NCBI RefSeq assembly: GCF_017302275.1
Contig: NZ_JAFLDR010000014.1
Span: 1 to 64,000 of the forward strand
Reading direction: 5' to 3'
Origin: Sulfuritalea sp.
Lineage (GTDB): Bacteria > Pseudomonadota > Gammaproteobacteria > Burkholderiales > Rhodocyclaceae
DNA: 64,000 bases
Shown: positions 20,393 to 29,810 of the stretch, piece by piece
How the letters are laid out: the number at the start of each line of letters is the position of its first letter
Position numbering within the stretch: the first letter of the stretch is position 1
The notes under the pieces: generated by a model
What the model was told of the DNA's origin: nothing
The model's input: the letters and a program-made list of their open reading frames with translations, nothing else
The model's database searches: none
Program-made: the position numbers and the translations under genes

Positions 20393-21042
20393 TTGGTCGC
20401 TCCCGCGTGCGCCTGATGCTCCTGTTCCTGGGCGACCACGAATTTGTCGAGGGCGGCAATGTCTTCGTCCTTCACGTGCACCATTTCCTTGAGTTTCTCG
20501 ACATCGACTTCCTCGACATCATGTTCGCGCGACGGCCATTCGCCCAGCCGGATGCAGAGGATGCAACGGATGATCTCGACCGCGCCCTGCAGCAGCAGGA
20601 AGGCGCCGGCCAGGGGCAGGACGGTCTTGAACGGATAGACCGGCGGGCCATTGGCCGTGACGTTCGAATGTTCGTTGATGGCCCAGGAGTCAGCAGCGAA
20701 GTTGTAGCCGGCCCACGCCAGCGCAAAAACCCCGGGGATGAAAAACAGGAAATACAGCGTCAGGTCGATGCTGGCCTGGGCCCGCGGTGAAAAGAATCCG
20801 TAAAGTACGTCGCCGCGCACGTGGCCGTTCTTGGACAGGGTGTACGCGCCAGCCATCATGAACAGGCTGCCGTACATCATGCTCATGACATCAAATGCCC
20901 AGGGGTGGGGATTGTCGAAGGCATAGCGCGAAACCACCTCCCAGGTGATCATGAAGGTGAGCGAGACGATCAGCCATGAGAAGGCATGGCCGACGAAGGT
21001 GCTGATCCGGTCGATGGTCAGCAGCAGTTTCTGCATTTGCAT
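20389..21042 (-). CDS. dctQ: TRAP transporter small permease (DctQ family)
   Basis: The 217-residue protein has four hydrophobic segments and the DctQ signature 'TWEVVSRYAFDNPHPWAFDVMSMMYGSLFMMAGAYTLSKNGHVRGDVLY'. It ends in a hydrophilic tail rich in Glu/Asp (DVEEVDVEKLKEMVHVKDED). It pairs with DctM, overlapping it by 4 bp. A strong hairpin separates it from dctP. Confidence 0.92.
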   Translation of the reverse strand: MQMQKLLLTIDRISTFVGHAFSWLIVSLTFMITWEVVSRYAFDNPHPWAFDVMSMMYGSLFMMAGAYTLSKNGHVRGDVLYGFFSPRAQASIDLTLYFLFFIPGVFALAWAGYNFAADSWAINEHSNVTANGPPVYPFKTVLPLAGAFLLLQGAVEIIRCILCIRLGEWPSREHDVEEVDVEKLKEMVHVKDEDIAALDKFVVAQEQEHQAHAGATK

Positions 21043-21062
21043 GGCGCGTCCCGCGGAAAAGA

Positions 21063-21095
21063 ATCAACCACCCGGAACCTACCCGGGTGGTTGAT
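21063..21095. terminator. Stem-loop between dctP and dctQ
   Basis: Perfect 13-bp arms ATCAACCACCCGG and CCGGGTGGTTGAT surround a 7-nt loop in the 76-bp gap. There is no T-tract on the minus strand, so it is more likely an mRNA-stabilising or partially terminating hairpin. Such a structure would let the binding protein be made in excess over the permeases, a common need in TRAP operons. Confidence 0.75.
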
Positions 21096-21118
21096 CGTTG
21101 CTCAAGAAGCGAAGCCCC

Positions 21119-22291
21119 TCAACCCTTCTTGGGAGCCGCCTTGGCCGGTGCGCCCTGCTTGGCGCCGAAGAAGTGGCTGACTGCCATGCGCCGGCTGACA
21201 TAGACGTCCTGGTCCCACTTCACCGCGCGCTCGGCGAATGCGCGCTGCGAGGCGGCGATTTCCTTGAACAGCGGGTTCTCGGCCGACTTTTTCTCCATGA
21301 TCTCGGACCACAGCGTGAGCTGCTTTTGCAGCACCGCATCCGGGGTCTTGTAGAACTTGACCTTGTCCTTGGTCTGCAGCTCGATGTAGTCCTTCGAGTA
21401 GCGGTCGATGGCCTTCCACGACATGTCGGCCGATGCGGCCTCGACGGCGCCGGCAATGATCGCCCGCATCTTCGCCGGCAGGGCATCGTACTTCGGCTTG
21501 TTGAACATGATCTCGAAGGTCTCTGCGCTCTGATGGTAGCTCTGCAGCATGCAGATCTTCGAAACGTCGGGGAAACCCAGCAGGCGGTCGGAAGTAGCGT
21601 TGTTGAACTCGGCCGCATCGAGCAGGCCGCGATCCATGGCCGGCACGATTTCGCCGCCGGGCAGCGCATTCACCGCCGCGCCCATGGCCGTGAACAAGTC
21701 GATGGCCAGGCCATTGGTGCGGAACTTGAGGCCCTTGAAATCCTCCGGCTTGGTGACCGGCTTCTTGAACCAGCCCAGCGGCTGCGTCGCCATCGGGCCG
21801 TAGAGAAAGGACTGCACCGTGGTGATGCCGATCGAGGCATACAGCTTGGCCAGCAGTTCGGCGCCGCCACCGTACTTGTGCCACGACAGCAGCATGTTGG
21901 CGTCCATGCCGAAGGCCGGGCCGGAATTCCAAAGCGCCAGTGCATTCTGCTTGCCGTAGTGGTAGCCCAGCACACCGTGGCCGCCGTCGAGCGTGCCCTT
22001 CGACACGGCTTCCAGCAGGCCGAAGGCGGGCACCACCGAACCGGCAGGCAGCACTTCGATCTTGAGGTCGCCACCGGTCATGTCGTTGACCTTCTTGGCG
22101 AAGTCCAGCGCGTATTCGTGGAAGATGTCCTTGGCCGGCCAAGTACTCTGCCAGCGCATGTTGATCGGGCCGGCCTGCGCCTTGGCGATCATCGGGAACC
22201 CCGCGGCGGCGGCACCGACGCTGCCGGTGACGGCGGCGGCGAGGAACTTGCGGCGGGACGGTTTCTGTTCGGGCTGCTTGGTGTCGGACAT
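21119..22291 (-). CDS. dctP: TRAP transporter substrate-binding protein (DctP family), Tat signal
   Basis: The 390-residue periplasmic protein begins MSDTKQPEQKPSRRKFLAAA with a twin-arginine motif (SRRKFL) and a cleavage region near 'AKAQAG', so it is exported folded. The body shows 'MRWQSTWPAKDIFHEYALDFAKKVNDMTGGDLKIEVLPAG', 'GLKFRTNGLAIDLFTAMGAA' and 'EIVPAMDRGLLDAAEFNN', all DctP features. An AGGAGGAG site lies just before this ATG, favouring it over an upstream in-frame Met at 22312. It heads the TRAP-hyi-glxR operon and is divergent from a FadR-type regulator. Substrate unknown; a 2-hydroxy acid or glyoxylate-pathway acid fits the context. Confidence 0.93.
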   Translation of the reverse strand: MSDTKQPEQKPSRRKFLAAAVTGSVGAAAAGFPMIAKAQAGPINMRWQSTWPAKDIFHEYALDFAKKVNDMTGGDLKIEVLPAGSVVPAFGLLEAVSKGTLDGGHGVLGYHYGKQNALALWNSGPAFGMDANMLLSWHKYGGGAELLAKLYASIGITTVQSFLYGPMATQPLGWFKKPVTKPEDFKGLKFRTNGLAIDLFTAMGAAVNALPGGEIVPAMDRGLLDAAEFNNATSDRLLGFPDVSKICMLQSYHQSAETFEIMFNKPKYDALPAKMRAIIAGAVEAASADMSWKAIDRYSKDYIELQTKDKVKFYKTPDAVLQKQLTLWSEIMEKKSAENPLFKEIAASQRAFAERAVKWDQDVYVSRRMAVSHFFGAKQGAPAKAAPKKG

Positions 22292-22394
22292 TGTCTCCTC
22301 CTGAGAGATCATTTGGTTTGGCGATCGCGTGCGGCCGTACCGTCACGACTCGCGGTCTTGGATCTGACTACTTGTTACTGACACTGACCGAACC

Positions 22395-22424
22395 ACTTTA
22401 CCAGAAAGAGAATTTGTCTGACAA
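22395..22424 (-). promoter_or_regulatory. Candidate promoter of dctP with overlapping FadR-type operator
   Basis: On the minus strand TTGTCA (22419-22424) and TAAAGT (22395-22400) are separated by 18 nt and resemble -35 and -10 elements. The perfect palindrome TTGTCTGACAA (22414-22424) covers the -35 and matches the TNGTNNNACNA pattern of GntR/FadR-family operators. It sits 26 bp before the regulator start and 123 bp before dctP, so one site could control both directions. Binding is inferred. Confidence 0.6.
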
Positions 22425-22450
22425 TAGGACAACCCGCAATAAAACTTCCC

Positions 22451-23254
22451 ATGCCAGCACGCCGCCCCCACGCTACCGCGATCGCCGCGGAACCCGCCGC
22501 CGAACTGAGTCGTATCGCGCGGCCCTTGCGCCTGTCCGAGGAAGTGTCCGGCGAATTGAAGCGGCGCATTTCCCGCGGCGAGATCAAGCCCGGTGATCGG
22601 CTGCCCACCGAAAAAGCCTTGGGCGAAGCGTTCGGCGTCAGTCGTGCCGTGGTGCGCGAAGCCATCGCGCGGCTCAAGGCGGATGGCCTGATCGAAACCC
22701 GGCAGGGGTCCGGAGCCTTTGCCGTCGCAGCGCCCAAGGCGATCAACTTGCGTTTCTGGAAGGGTGCCGGCCCCGGCCTCGTCGAACTGCGCGATATTTT
22801 CGAACTGCGCGCGGTGGTCGAGGGCGCCGTCGCCGAACTCGCCGCCCAGCGTCGTGACGAAAATGACCTGCGCGCCATGAGGGAACACCTGGAGGCCATG
22901 GACGAGGCACTGGAGAGCGGAGTCGACGGCACCGTGGCGGACGACAGTTTCCACATCGCCCTGGCGCACGCCACGCACAACGCTTACATCGGCCGCCTGG
23001 TCGAATTCCTCGGCCAGCACTTTTCCGATTCGCGCAAGCTGGCATGGCTCGACAACAATCTCCAGTTCCGGCTGCCGCAGGCATCGCAACGCGAACACCG
23101 CGCCCTGCTCGATGCAATCGCACGGGGCGATGCGGCCGCAGCCCGCCGCCGCGCGCTTGAGCACCTGCGCGGCGCCGCCGGGCGCCTGGGCATTCCACTG
23201 GCGCTCGACCTCGACGGTAATGGGCTTGCCACCCGAGTCCCGCGCAAGCGTTAA
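22451..23254 (+). CDS. FadR-subfamily GntR transcriptional regulator (FCD domain)
   Basis: The 267-residue protein has a GntR winged helix (about residues 28-95: 'LSEEVSGELKRRISRGEIKPGDRLPTEKALGEAFGVSRAVVREAIARLKADGLIETRQGSGAFV'-type) and an FCD ligand domain with metal-binding His/Asp residues ('DDSFHIALAHATHNAYIGRL', 'REHRALLDAIARGD'). FadR/LldR/GlcC relatives respond to organic acids. It is divergent from the TRAP operon, with a palindromic operator between, so it probably represses that operon and itself until the substrate is present. Confidence 0.92.
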   Translation: MPARRPHATAIAAEPAAELSRIARPLRLSEEVSGELKRRISRGEIKPGDRLPTEKALGEAFGVSRAVVREAIARLKADGLIETRQGSGAFAVAAPKAINLRFWKGAGPGLVELRDIFELRAVVEGAVAELAAQRRDENDLRAMREHLEAMDEALESGVDGTVADDSFHIALAHATHNAYIGRLVEFLGQHFSDSRKLAWLDNNLQFRLPQASQREHRALLDAIARGDAAAARRRALEHLRGAAGRLGIPLALDLDGNGLATRVPRKR

Positions 23255-23284
23255 ACTGCGCCGCCCGAAACTCTCCGCGCCGCC

Positions 23285-23998
23285 ATGCTCGACATCTCCA
23301 CCGCCGCCTTCTGGATCGCCGTTGCCCAGATCATCCTGATCGACATCCTGCTCGGCGGCGACAATGCCGTGGTCATTGCCCTGGCCTGTCGCAAGCTGCC
23401 CGACGAACAACGCAACAAGGGCATCTTCTGGGGCGTGGTCGGCGCCATCGGCCTGCGCATCGTGCTGATCTTCTTCGCCCTGCAACTGCTGGCGATTCCC
23501 TGGCTCAAGATCGTCGGTGCGCTGCTGCTGTTCTGGATCGGCGTCAAGCTGCTGCTGCCCGAGGACGATGCCCACGGCGATGTCGCGGCCTCGACCTCGC
23601 TGGCCGGCGCGATCAAGACCATCATCGTCGCCGACGCCGTGATGAGCCTGGACAACGTCATCGCCGTGGCCGGCGCCGCCAACGGCAGCATGCTGCTGGT
23701 GGTGTTCGGCATCCTGGTCTCGATCCCCATCGTGGTCTGGGGCAGCCAGTTGGTGCTCAAGCTGATGGACCGCTATCCGATCGTGATCACCGCCGGCGGC
23801 GCCCTGCTCGGCTGGATCGGCGGCGGCATGATCGTCACCGACCCGGCCCTTCCCCCCGACCTGCTGGCCGGCATCGCCTACGCCAAGACCCTGGCCGCCG
23901 TGCTCGGCGCCTTCCTGGTCGTGGCCATCGGCAAATGGCTCGCCGCGCGCGCGACGCCGCCGGCCGCCATTGAACTCACGGATTCATCGAAAGGCTGA
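23285..23998 (+). CDS. TerC-family integral membrane protein
   Basis: The 237-residue protein has about seven hydrophobic segments and the TerC acidic motifs 'LIDILLGGDNAVVIALACRKLP' in the first helix and 'DAVMSLDNVIAVAGAA' in the middle. TerC/Alx/YgbE-type proteins are linked to metal (Mn2+) export or tellurite resistance. The gene lies 30 bp after the regulator and 2 bp before the stress-protein gene, so TerC and UspA are likely co-transcribed. The exact ion is unknown. Confidence 0.92.
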   Translation: MLDISTAAFWIAVAQIILIDILLGGDNAVVIALACRKLPDEQRNKGIFWGVVGAIGLRIVLIFFALQLLAIPWLKIVGALLLFWIGVKLLLPEDDAHGDVAASTSLAGAIKTIIVADAVMSLDNVIAVAGAANGSMLLVVFGILVSIPIVVWGSQLVLKLMDRYPIVITAGGALLGWIGGGMIVTDPALPPDLLAGIAYAKTLAAVLGAFLVVAIGKWLAARATPPAAIELTDSSKG

Positions 23999-24000
23999 AC

Positions 24001-24429
24001 ATGACGCAAAAATGGCTGCTGCCGATTGACGGCTCGGACCCTTCGCTCAACGCCGTGCGCTGGGTCACCGGCAATGCAAAATCCCTGCGCGAAGCTCCCG
24101 AAGTCCACCTGATCAATGTCCAGGCCGTGCTGCCCAACGACATCGGCCGCTTCATCAATAGCGATACGATCAGGGAATTCCATCTTGAGAACGGCATGAC
24201 CGCGCTTGCCACCGCGCGCGATGAACTCGCCGCCGCCGGGCTCGCCCCGACCCTGCACGTGCTGATCGGCGACCCGGCCAGCGCCATCGCCGATTTCGCC
24301 GCCAGCCACGGCTGCCACCAGATCGTGATCGGCACCCGCGGCCACAGCGGCCTCACCGGCACCTTGCTGGGTTCGGTGGCGATGAAGCTGGTGCATCACG
24401 CCAAAGTCCCGGTGCTGCTGGTGCGCTGA
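24001..24429 (+). CDS. Universal stress protein (UspA family)
   Basis: The 142-residue cytoplasmic protein starts 'MTQKWLLPIDGSDPSLNAVRW' and ends with the ATP-binding signature 'GCHQIVIGTRGHSGLTGTLLGSVAMKLVHHAKVPVLLVR' (G-2x-G-9x-G(S/T)). Such proteins bind ATP and support stress survival. It follows terC by 2 bp. Confidence 0.93.
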   Translation: MTQKWLLPIDGSDPSLNAVRWVTGNAKSLREAPEVHLINVQAVLPNDIGRFINSDTIREFHLENGMTALATARDELAAAGLAPTLHVLIGDPASAIADFAASHGCHQIVIGTRGHSGLTGTLLGSVAMKLVHHAKVPVLLVR

Positions 24430-24579
24430 ATCGCCGTAGCGAACTCTGTCTGCCGGGGAATCCGCTTCGCGGGCCGGCAAGCGCCGACTCTCCAATTAAT
24501 TTTTTGCCGCCGCAGGCAGCCTGACTTCGTCACCCCCTTTTCTTGGAAAGGGGGCCGGGGGGATAGTCCATCAAAAGGG

Positions 24580-24612
24580 CTTCCCATCAATCGCAAAGCG
24601 ATTGGTGGGAAG
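24580..24612 (-). terminator. rnpB: Terminator of the RNase P RNA gene
   Basis: On the minus strand CTTCCCACCAATCGC and GCGATTGATGGGAAG form a 15-bp stem with one mismatch around a 3-nt loop, followed by CCCTTTTG. The first arm overlaps the mature 3' end of the RNase P RNA, as expected for its processed terminator. Confidence 0.75.
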
Positions 24613-25070
24613 TCCGCCGATAAGCCGGGTTCTGTCGTGGGCAACCATTCCTCTGGGACCGCCGTTACCGACGGCCTCTAGCAGCCTACCCGGGAGCGAC
24701 GCGGGCCGCGCCTATGCTCCCCTATTTGGCCTTGCTCCGGATGGGGTTTGCCGTGCCGTCCGTGTTACCACGTCCGCGGTGAGCTCTTACCTCGGCACGG
24801 CTTGCGCCGCACCGACACGGCTGACGCCGTGCCACCATTTCACCCTTACCTGATCCCGCCCCTCCCCATTCAAGGGAGACTTTGCCGCCTTGCGGCGGCG
24901 AAGTCAGGTCGAGCCATCGGCGGTATCTTTCTGTTGCACTTTCCGTCGCCTTCGTCGTCCGACTTGCGTCTTCCGACTTATAGCGCCCGGCCGTTAGCCG
25001 GCATCCTGCCCTGTGGAGCCCGGACTTTCCTCCAACCACTTTCGTGATCAGCGGTTGCCTGGCGAACTTC
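24605..25070 (-). ncRNA. rnpB: RNase P RNA, bacterial class A
   Basis: Read on the minus strand, the 5' end begins GAAGTTCGCCAGGCAACCGC (25070 downward), soon followed by the conserved GGAGGAAAGTCCGGGCTCC and 'ACAGGGCAGGATGCCGGCTAACGGCCGGG'-type P3/P4 region. The 3' half contains 'GATCAGGTAAGGGTGAAA', 'GAGCAAGGCCAAATAGGGG', 'CCCGGGTAGGCTGC' and ends 'CACGACAGAACCCGGCTTAT' plus CGGCGGACTTC, whose end pairs with the 5' GAAGTTCGCC to form P1. About 466 nt, longer than the 377 nt of E. coli, with extra sequence near 24870-24960. It processes tRNA 5' ends. Its 5' end overlaps the last 23 bp of the DUF3025 gene. Confidence 0.96.
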
Positions 25071-25848
25071 CCGCGCGCATTCTACGCGGCGGGCGGAACT
25101 GCCGCTCGTCGTCGTAGTAGGCGGCGTCCTCGTTTTCCGTCGTGGCGCCGGGAATGCCGAGCAGCGGCAGCGGCTGCCAGTCGCGCGGCGCGAAGCGGGC
25201 CGTCTCGAAAGCCGCCGCCAGTCGGGCATCGAGTTGGTCCAGCGAATGGGCCGGCGGCAACTCCAGCCATGCCGCATCGACCTCGATGAACAGCGCCTTG
25301 CCGCAGAGGCCGACGAAGGGCGCGCCCAGTGCATCGTGGCTGGCGTGGCCGAAGACGATGAAGCGCGTGCTGCACAGCAGTTCGGCACGACGCTCGACGA
25401 AAACTTCGCGCCAGCGGTGGGCGCACAGGCCCTGCCACAGGTCGGGTGCCGTGCCGGCGACGATTACGCCGCATTCGTCGAACTGCGTCAGGGCGTCGCG
25501 CAGGGCACCCCGCGCCGCATCGCCCGCCGCACCGGCCGCCAGGAGCGCTTCGCAATGCCGTCGATTCATCATCGCCTTGCTGAGCGGGAAGGCCAGCCAG
25601 ATCAGGGCGTTGAACAGGTCGTGGCGGTTGTCGGCACGCGTGGCGACTTCACCGCTGCGCCAGGCGCGCTCTTCATAGCCTTCCCCATCGTCGCGCGGCG
25701 GAATGAAGCGCAGCGGCGCGCCATTTCCGGTGCGTATGCCGCGCGCGGCGGCGGCGTGATTCAGCGCCGCGAGATCGGGAATGCCGTCCTTCAGCCAGGG
25801 TGCGAGGAAGGCCGACAGTCGATGCAAGGCTCGGGAGTCGGCGCTCAC
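25048..25848 (-). CDS. DUF3025 family protein
   Basis: This 266-residue protein starts with GTG (MSADSRALHRLSAFLAPWLK). Conserved segments include 'PLRFIPPRDDGEGYEERAWRSGEVATRADNRHDLFNALIWLAFPLSKAMMNRRH' and 'FIVFGHASHDALGAPFVGLCGKALF', typical of DUF3025 proteins of unknown function in beta- and gammaproteobacteria. The start lies within a diverged copy of the ~26-bp repeat (25833-25858), and the 3' end overlaps rnpB. No membrane segment or signal peptide is seen. Confidence 0.85.
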   Translation of the reverse strand: MSADSRALHRLSAFLAPWLKDGIPDLAALNHAAAARGIRTGNGAPLRFIPPRDDGEGYEERAWRSGEVATRADNRHDLFNALIWLAFPLSKAMMNRRHCEALLAAGAAGDAARGALRDALTQFDECGVIVAGTAPDLWQGLCAHRWREVFVERRAELLCSTRFIVFGHASHDALGAPFVGLCGKALFIEVDAAWLELPPAHSLDQLDARLAAAFETARFAPRDWQPLPLLGIPGATTENEDAAYYDDERQFRPPRRMRAGSSPGNR

Positions 25849-25858
25849 GCCACGGCGA

Positions 25859-26893
25859 TCAAACCAGCCGCCAGGCGATGCTCTCCCCCGCGCGCAGCGG
25901 CACCAGCCGGTCGCCGGGCAGGTAGTCGAGGCTGGCCGGCACCGCCTGCGCCTCGCGCTTCAGCGTGATGGTGCCGGCATTGCGCGGCAGGCCGTAGAAA
26001 TCCGCCCCGTGGAAGCTGGCGAAGGCTTCGAGTTTATCCAGCGCGTTCTCGGCGTCGAAGACCTCGGCATAGAGTTCGATGCCGGCGTTGGCCGTGTAGC
26101 AGCCGGCGCAGCCGCAGGCCGCCTCCTTGGTGCTTTGCGCGTGGGGCGCCGAATCGGTGCCGAGGAAGAACTTCGGACTGCCCGAGATCGCCGCCGCCAC
26201 CAGCGCCCGCCGATGGGTCTCGCGCTTCAGCACCGGCAGGCAGTAGTGGTGCGGGCGGATGCCGCCGGCGAAGATCGCGTTGCGGTTGAGCAGCAGGTGA
26301 TGCGCGGTCAGCGTGCCGGCAACATTGGCGCCACCGGCATTGACGAAGGCTATGCCGGTGCTGGTGGTGATGTGCTCGAGCACCAGCTTCAGGCCGGGGA
26401 AGTCGCGCAGCAGCGGCACCAGCACGCGGTCGATGAACACCGCCTCGCGGTCGAAGACATCGACCGCCGGATCGGTGACTTCGCCATGCACCAGCAGCGG
26501 CAGGCCGAGCGTTTCCATGCGCGCCAGCGTCGCCGCGCACTTCTTCAAATCGGTGACGCCGGCATCGGAATTGGTGGTGGCGCCGGCGGGATACAACTTC
26601 ACCGCGTGCACGAAACCGCTGGCCCGCGCGGCGTCGATTTCGCTGGGCGCCATGTTGTCGGTGAGATAAAGCGTCATCAGCGGTGAGAAATCCATGCCGG
26701 CGGGCAGCGCAGCAAGAATCCGTTCGCGATAGGCGGCGGCCAGCCCCACGGTGGTGACGGGCGGCTTCAGGTTGGGCATGACGATGGCACGGGCGAAGCG
26801 CCGCGCCGTGTCGGGCAGGACGGCGGCCATGGCGGCGCCGTCGCGCAGGTGCAGGTGCCAGTCGTCGGGCCGGGTGAGGGTAATCGAGTTCAT
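25859..26893 (-). CDS. pyrC: Dihydroorotase (class II)
   Basis: PyrC converts N-carbamoyl-aspartate to dihydroorotate in pyrimidine synthesis. The 344-residue protein starts '[22 protein letters not shown]' (metal-binding HxH). It contains '[11 protein letters not shown]', the carboxylated Lys region '[18 protein letters not shown]', '[11 protein letters not shown]', 'LEHITTS' and '[15 protein letters not shown]' (catalytic Asp). Length and motifs match E. coli-type PyrC. Confidence 0.96.
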   Translation of the reverse strand: MNSITLTRPDDWHLHLRDGAAMAAVLPDTARRFARAIVMPNLKPPVTTVGLAAAYRERILAALPAGMDFSPLMTLYLTDNMAPSEIDAARASGFVHAVKLYPAGATTNSDAGVTDLKKCAATLARMETLGLPLLVHGEVTDPAVDVFDREAVFIDRVLVPLLRDFPGLKLVLEHITTSTGIAFVNAGGANVAGTLTAHHLLLNRNAIFAGGIRPHHYCLPVLKRETHRRALVAAAISGSPKFFLGTDSAPHAQSTKEAACGCAGCYTANAGIELYAEVFDAENALDKLEAFASFHGADFYGLPRNAGTITLKREAQAVPASLDYLPGDRLVPLRAGESIAWRLV

Positions 26894-26937
26894 GGGCGGA
26901 TTATACGAGGCGCCCCGCTTTGCCCTTCAGCCGCCCT

Positions 26938-27771
26938 TCATTTGCCTTTGAGTTCCAGCGCCCTGGCATACAGTGCGTTCTTCGGCTGTCCGGTGATCTC
27001 GGCGGCGAGTTTCGCCGCCTGCTTCACCGGCAGTTCGGCCAGCAGCGCCGCCAGCACGCGCTCGGACTCGGCATCCATCCCCTCGCGCGGCGGCGGTGCC
27101 GAGACCAGCAGCACGAATTCGCCGCGCTCGTGGTTGGCGTCGGCCGCCAGCCACGCCGGAGCCTCGGCCAGCGGCATGGACGCGACCTGCTCGAAGAGCT
27201 TGGTCAGCTCGCGGGCGAAGACGATGTGGCGCGCGCCGTCGAGCAGTTCGACCAGGTCGGCGACGGTTTCGCGCACGCGGTGCGGCGCTTCGTAGAACAC
27301 CAGCGTGGCCGCCACCGTCGCCAGGTCCGCAATCGCCGTCCTGCGGGCGCCGACTTTTGCCGGCAGGAAGCCGACGAAGAGGAAGCGCGGATCGCTGAGG
27401 CCCGCCGCCGAAAGCGCCGCGATCGCGGCATTCGGGCCGGGGATGGGGATCACCTTGAAACCGGCGGCGCGCACCGCCGCCACCGCGCGCGCGCCGGGAT
27501 CGGAAACGCCCGGCGTGCCGGCATCGCTGATCAAGGCAATGCTTTTTCCGGCAGCCAGCTGGGAAATCAGCTTCGCCGCGGCCTCGTTCTCGTTGTGCTG
27601 GTGCAGCGCCAGGGTCTGCGCCTTGATGCCATGGTGGTCGAGCAACTGGCGCGCGTGGCGCGTGTCCTCGCAGGCCACCAGATCGACGCCGCGCAGGGTT
27701 TCCAGGGCGCGCAGCGTGATGTCGCCGAGGTTTCCGATCGGTGTGCCGACGACATACAATGCGCTTTCCAT
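26938..27771 (-). CDS. rsmI: 16S rRNA 2'-O-ribose C1402 methyltransferase
   Basis: RsmI methylates C1402 of 16S rRNA with SAM. The 277-residue protein shows 'ALYVVGTPIGNLGDITLRALETLRGVDLVACEDTRHARQLL', 'HNENEAAAKLI', 'ISDAGTPGVSDPGARAVAAVRAAG' and 'LVFYEAPHRV'. I use the Met at 27771; a Met at 27780 is possible. The chosen ATG overlaps the yraN ATG on the other strand within CATG. The 'AKVGARRTAI' segment is encoded by a repeat-like sequence (27333-27358). Confidence 0.95.
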   Translation of the reverse strand: MESALYVVGTPIGNLGDITLRALETLRGVDLVACEDTRHARQLLDHHGIKAQTLALHQHNENEAAAKLISQLAAGKSIALISDAGTPGVSDPGARAVAAVRAAGFKVIPIPGPNAAIAALSAAGLSDPRFLFVGFLPAKVGARRTAIADLATVAATLVFYEAPHRVRETVADLVELLDGARHIVFARELTKLFEQVASMPLAEAPAWLAADANHERGEFVLLVSAPPPREGMDAESERVLAALLAELPVKQAAKLAAEITGQPKNALYARALELKGK

Positions 27772-28132
27772 GTCCGACATTCTTGCACAGTCCCGCGGCG
27801 CCGCCGGCGAGCAGCTCGCCGCCGATTACCTGCAGCGTCAGGGCTTGCAGTTGATCGAGCGCAACTTCCGCGTGCGCGGCGGCGAGATCGACCTGATCTG
27901 CCGCGACGGCGTCAGCACGGTCTTCGTCGAGGTGCGCCGGCGCAGCCGTTCGGATTTTGGTGGCGCCGCGGCCAGCATCACCGGCGCCAAGCAGGCGCGC
28001 CTGATCCTCGCCGCACGGCACTGGCTGCAGCGCCACGGCGAGCGCCCCTGCCGCTTCGATTGCGTGCTGATCGAGGGCGCGGAAGGGGCCGAAAGAATCG
28101 AATGGCTGCGCGATGCGTTCCCGGCTGACTGA
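27770..28132 (+). CDS. yraN: YraN / UPF0102 family protein
   Basis: The 120-residue protein MSDILAQSRGAAGEQLAADY is a predicted endonuclease-like fold protein: 'GLQLIERNFRVRGGEIDLICRDGVSTVFVEVRRRSRSDFGGAAASI' carries the GEIDLI...FVEV acidic core of UPF0102. The rsmI-yraN-diaA/gmhA-dolP gene order is conserved with E. coli. It overlaps the HIRAN gene by 20 bp. Cellular role unknown; some relatives affect DNA uptake or outer-membrane integrity. Confidence 0.93.
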   Translation: MSDILAQSRGAAGEQLAADYLQRQGLQLIERNFRVRGGEIDLICRDGVSTVFVEVRRRSRSDFGGAAASITGAKQARLILAARHWLQRHGERPCRFDCVLIEGAEGAERIEWLRDAFPAD

Positions 28133-28490
28133 GGCGCTGCTGCTGGCCGGCGCGCTGTTGCTCGGCGCCGCCCAGGCCGGCGAAGTCCGCATCCTGGTGC
28201 AAAGCTCGCCGCTGGCGGGCTTCAAATACCATGCCGGCGAGTCACTGTGGCACGAAATGCGCGAAGGCGACCGCCTGAGCCTGGTGCGCGAGACCGACAA
28301 CGAGCACGACACCAAGGCCATCCGCGTCGAATGGCGCGGACAGAAACTGGGCTACCTGCCGCGCGCCGAGAACCGGGCCGTGGCGGCGGCGATGGATAAT
28401 GGTGACAAAGTTGACGCCCGGATCGCGAAATTGCGCCAGCACAAGAACCCTTGGCAGAGAATGCTGATCGAAGTATTTGTCGTGCTCTAG
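28113..28490 (+). CDS. Secreted HIRAN-domain protein
   Basis: The 125-residue protein has a signal peptide (MRSRLTEALLLAGALLLGAA-QAGE). It then has a HIRAN domain: 'LVQSSPLAGFKYHAGESLWHEMREGDRLSLVRETDNEHDTKAIRVEWRGQKLGYLPRAENRAVAAAMD'. HIRAN domains bind DNA 3' ends in helicases such as HLTF, but stand-alone exported copies are of unknown function. The start overlaps yraN by 20 bp. Confidence 0.88.
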   Translation: MRSRLTEALLLAGALLLGAAQAGEVRILVQSSPLAGFKYHAGESLWHEMREGDRLSLVRETDNEHDTKAIRVEWRGQKLGYLPRAENRAVAAAMDNGDKVDARIAKLRQHKNPWQRMLIEVFVVL

Positions 28491-29809
<1,319 letters not shown>

Positions 29810-29810
29810 C

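Noticed and set aside
24430-24579. A gene or terminator for uspA in the gap before rnpB.
   Set aside because: There is a C5T3/A3G5 hairpin near 24533-24554 and a partial repeat near 24480, but no T-tract in the right place and no credible reading frame.
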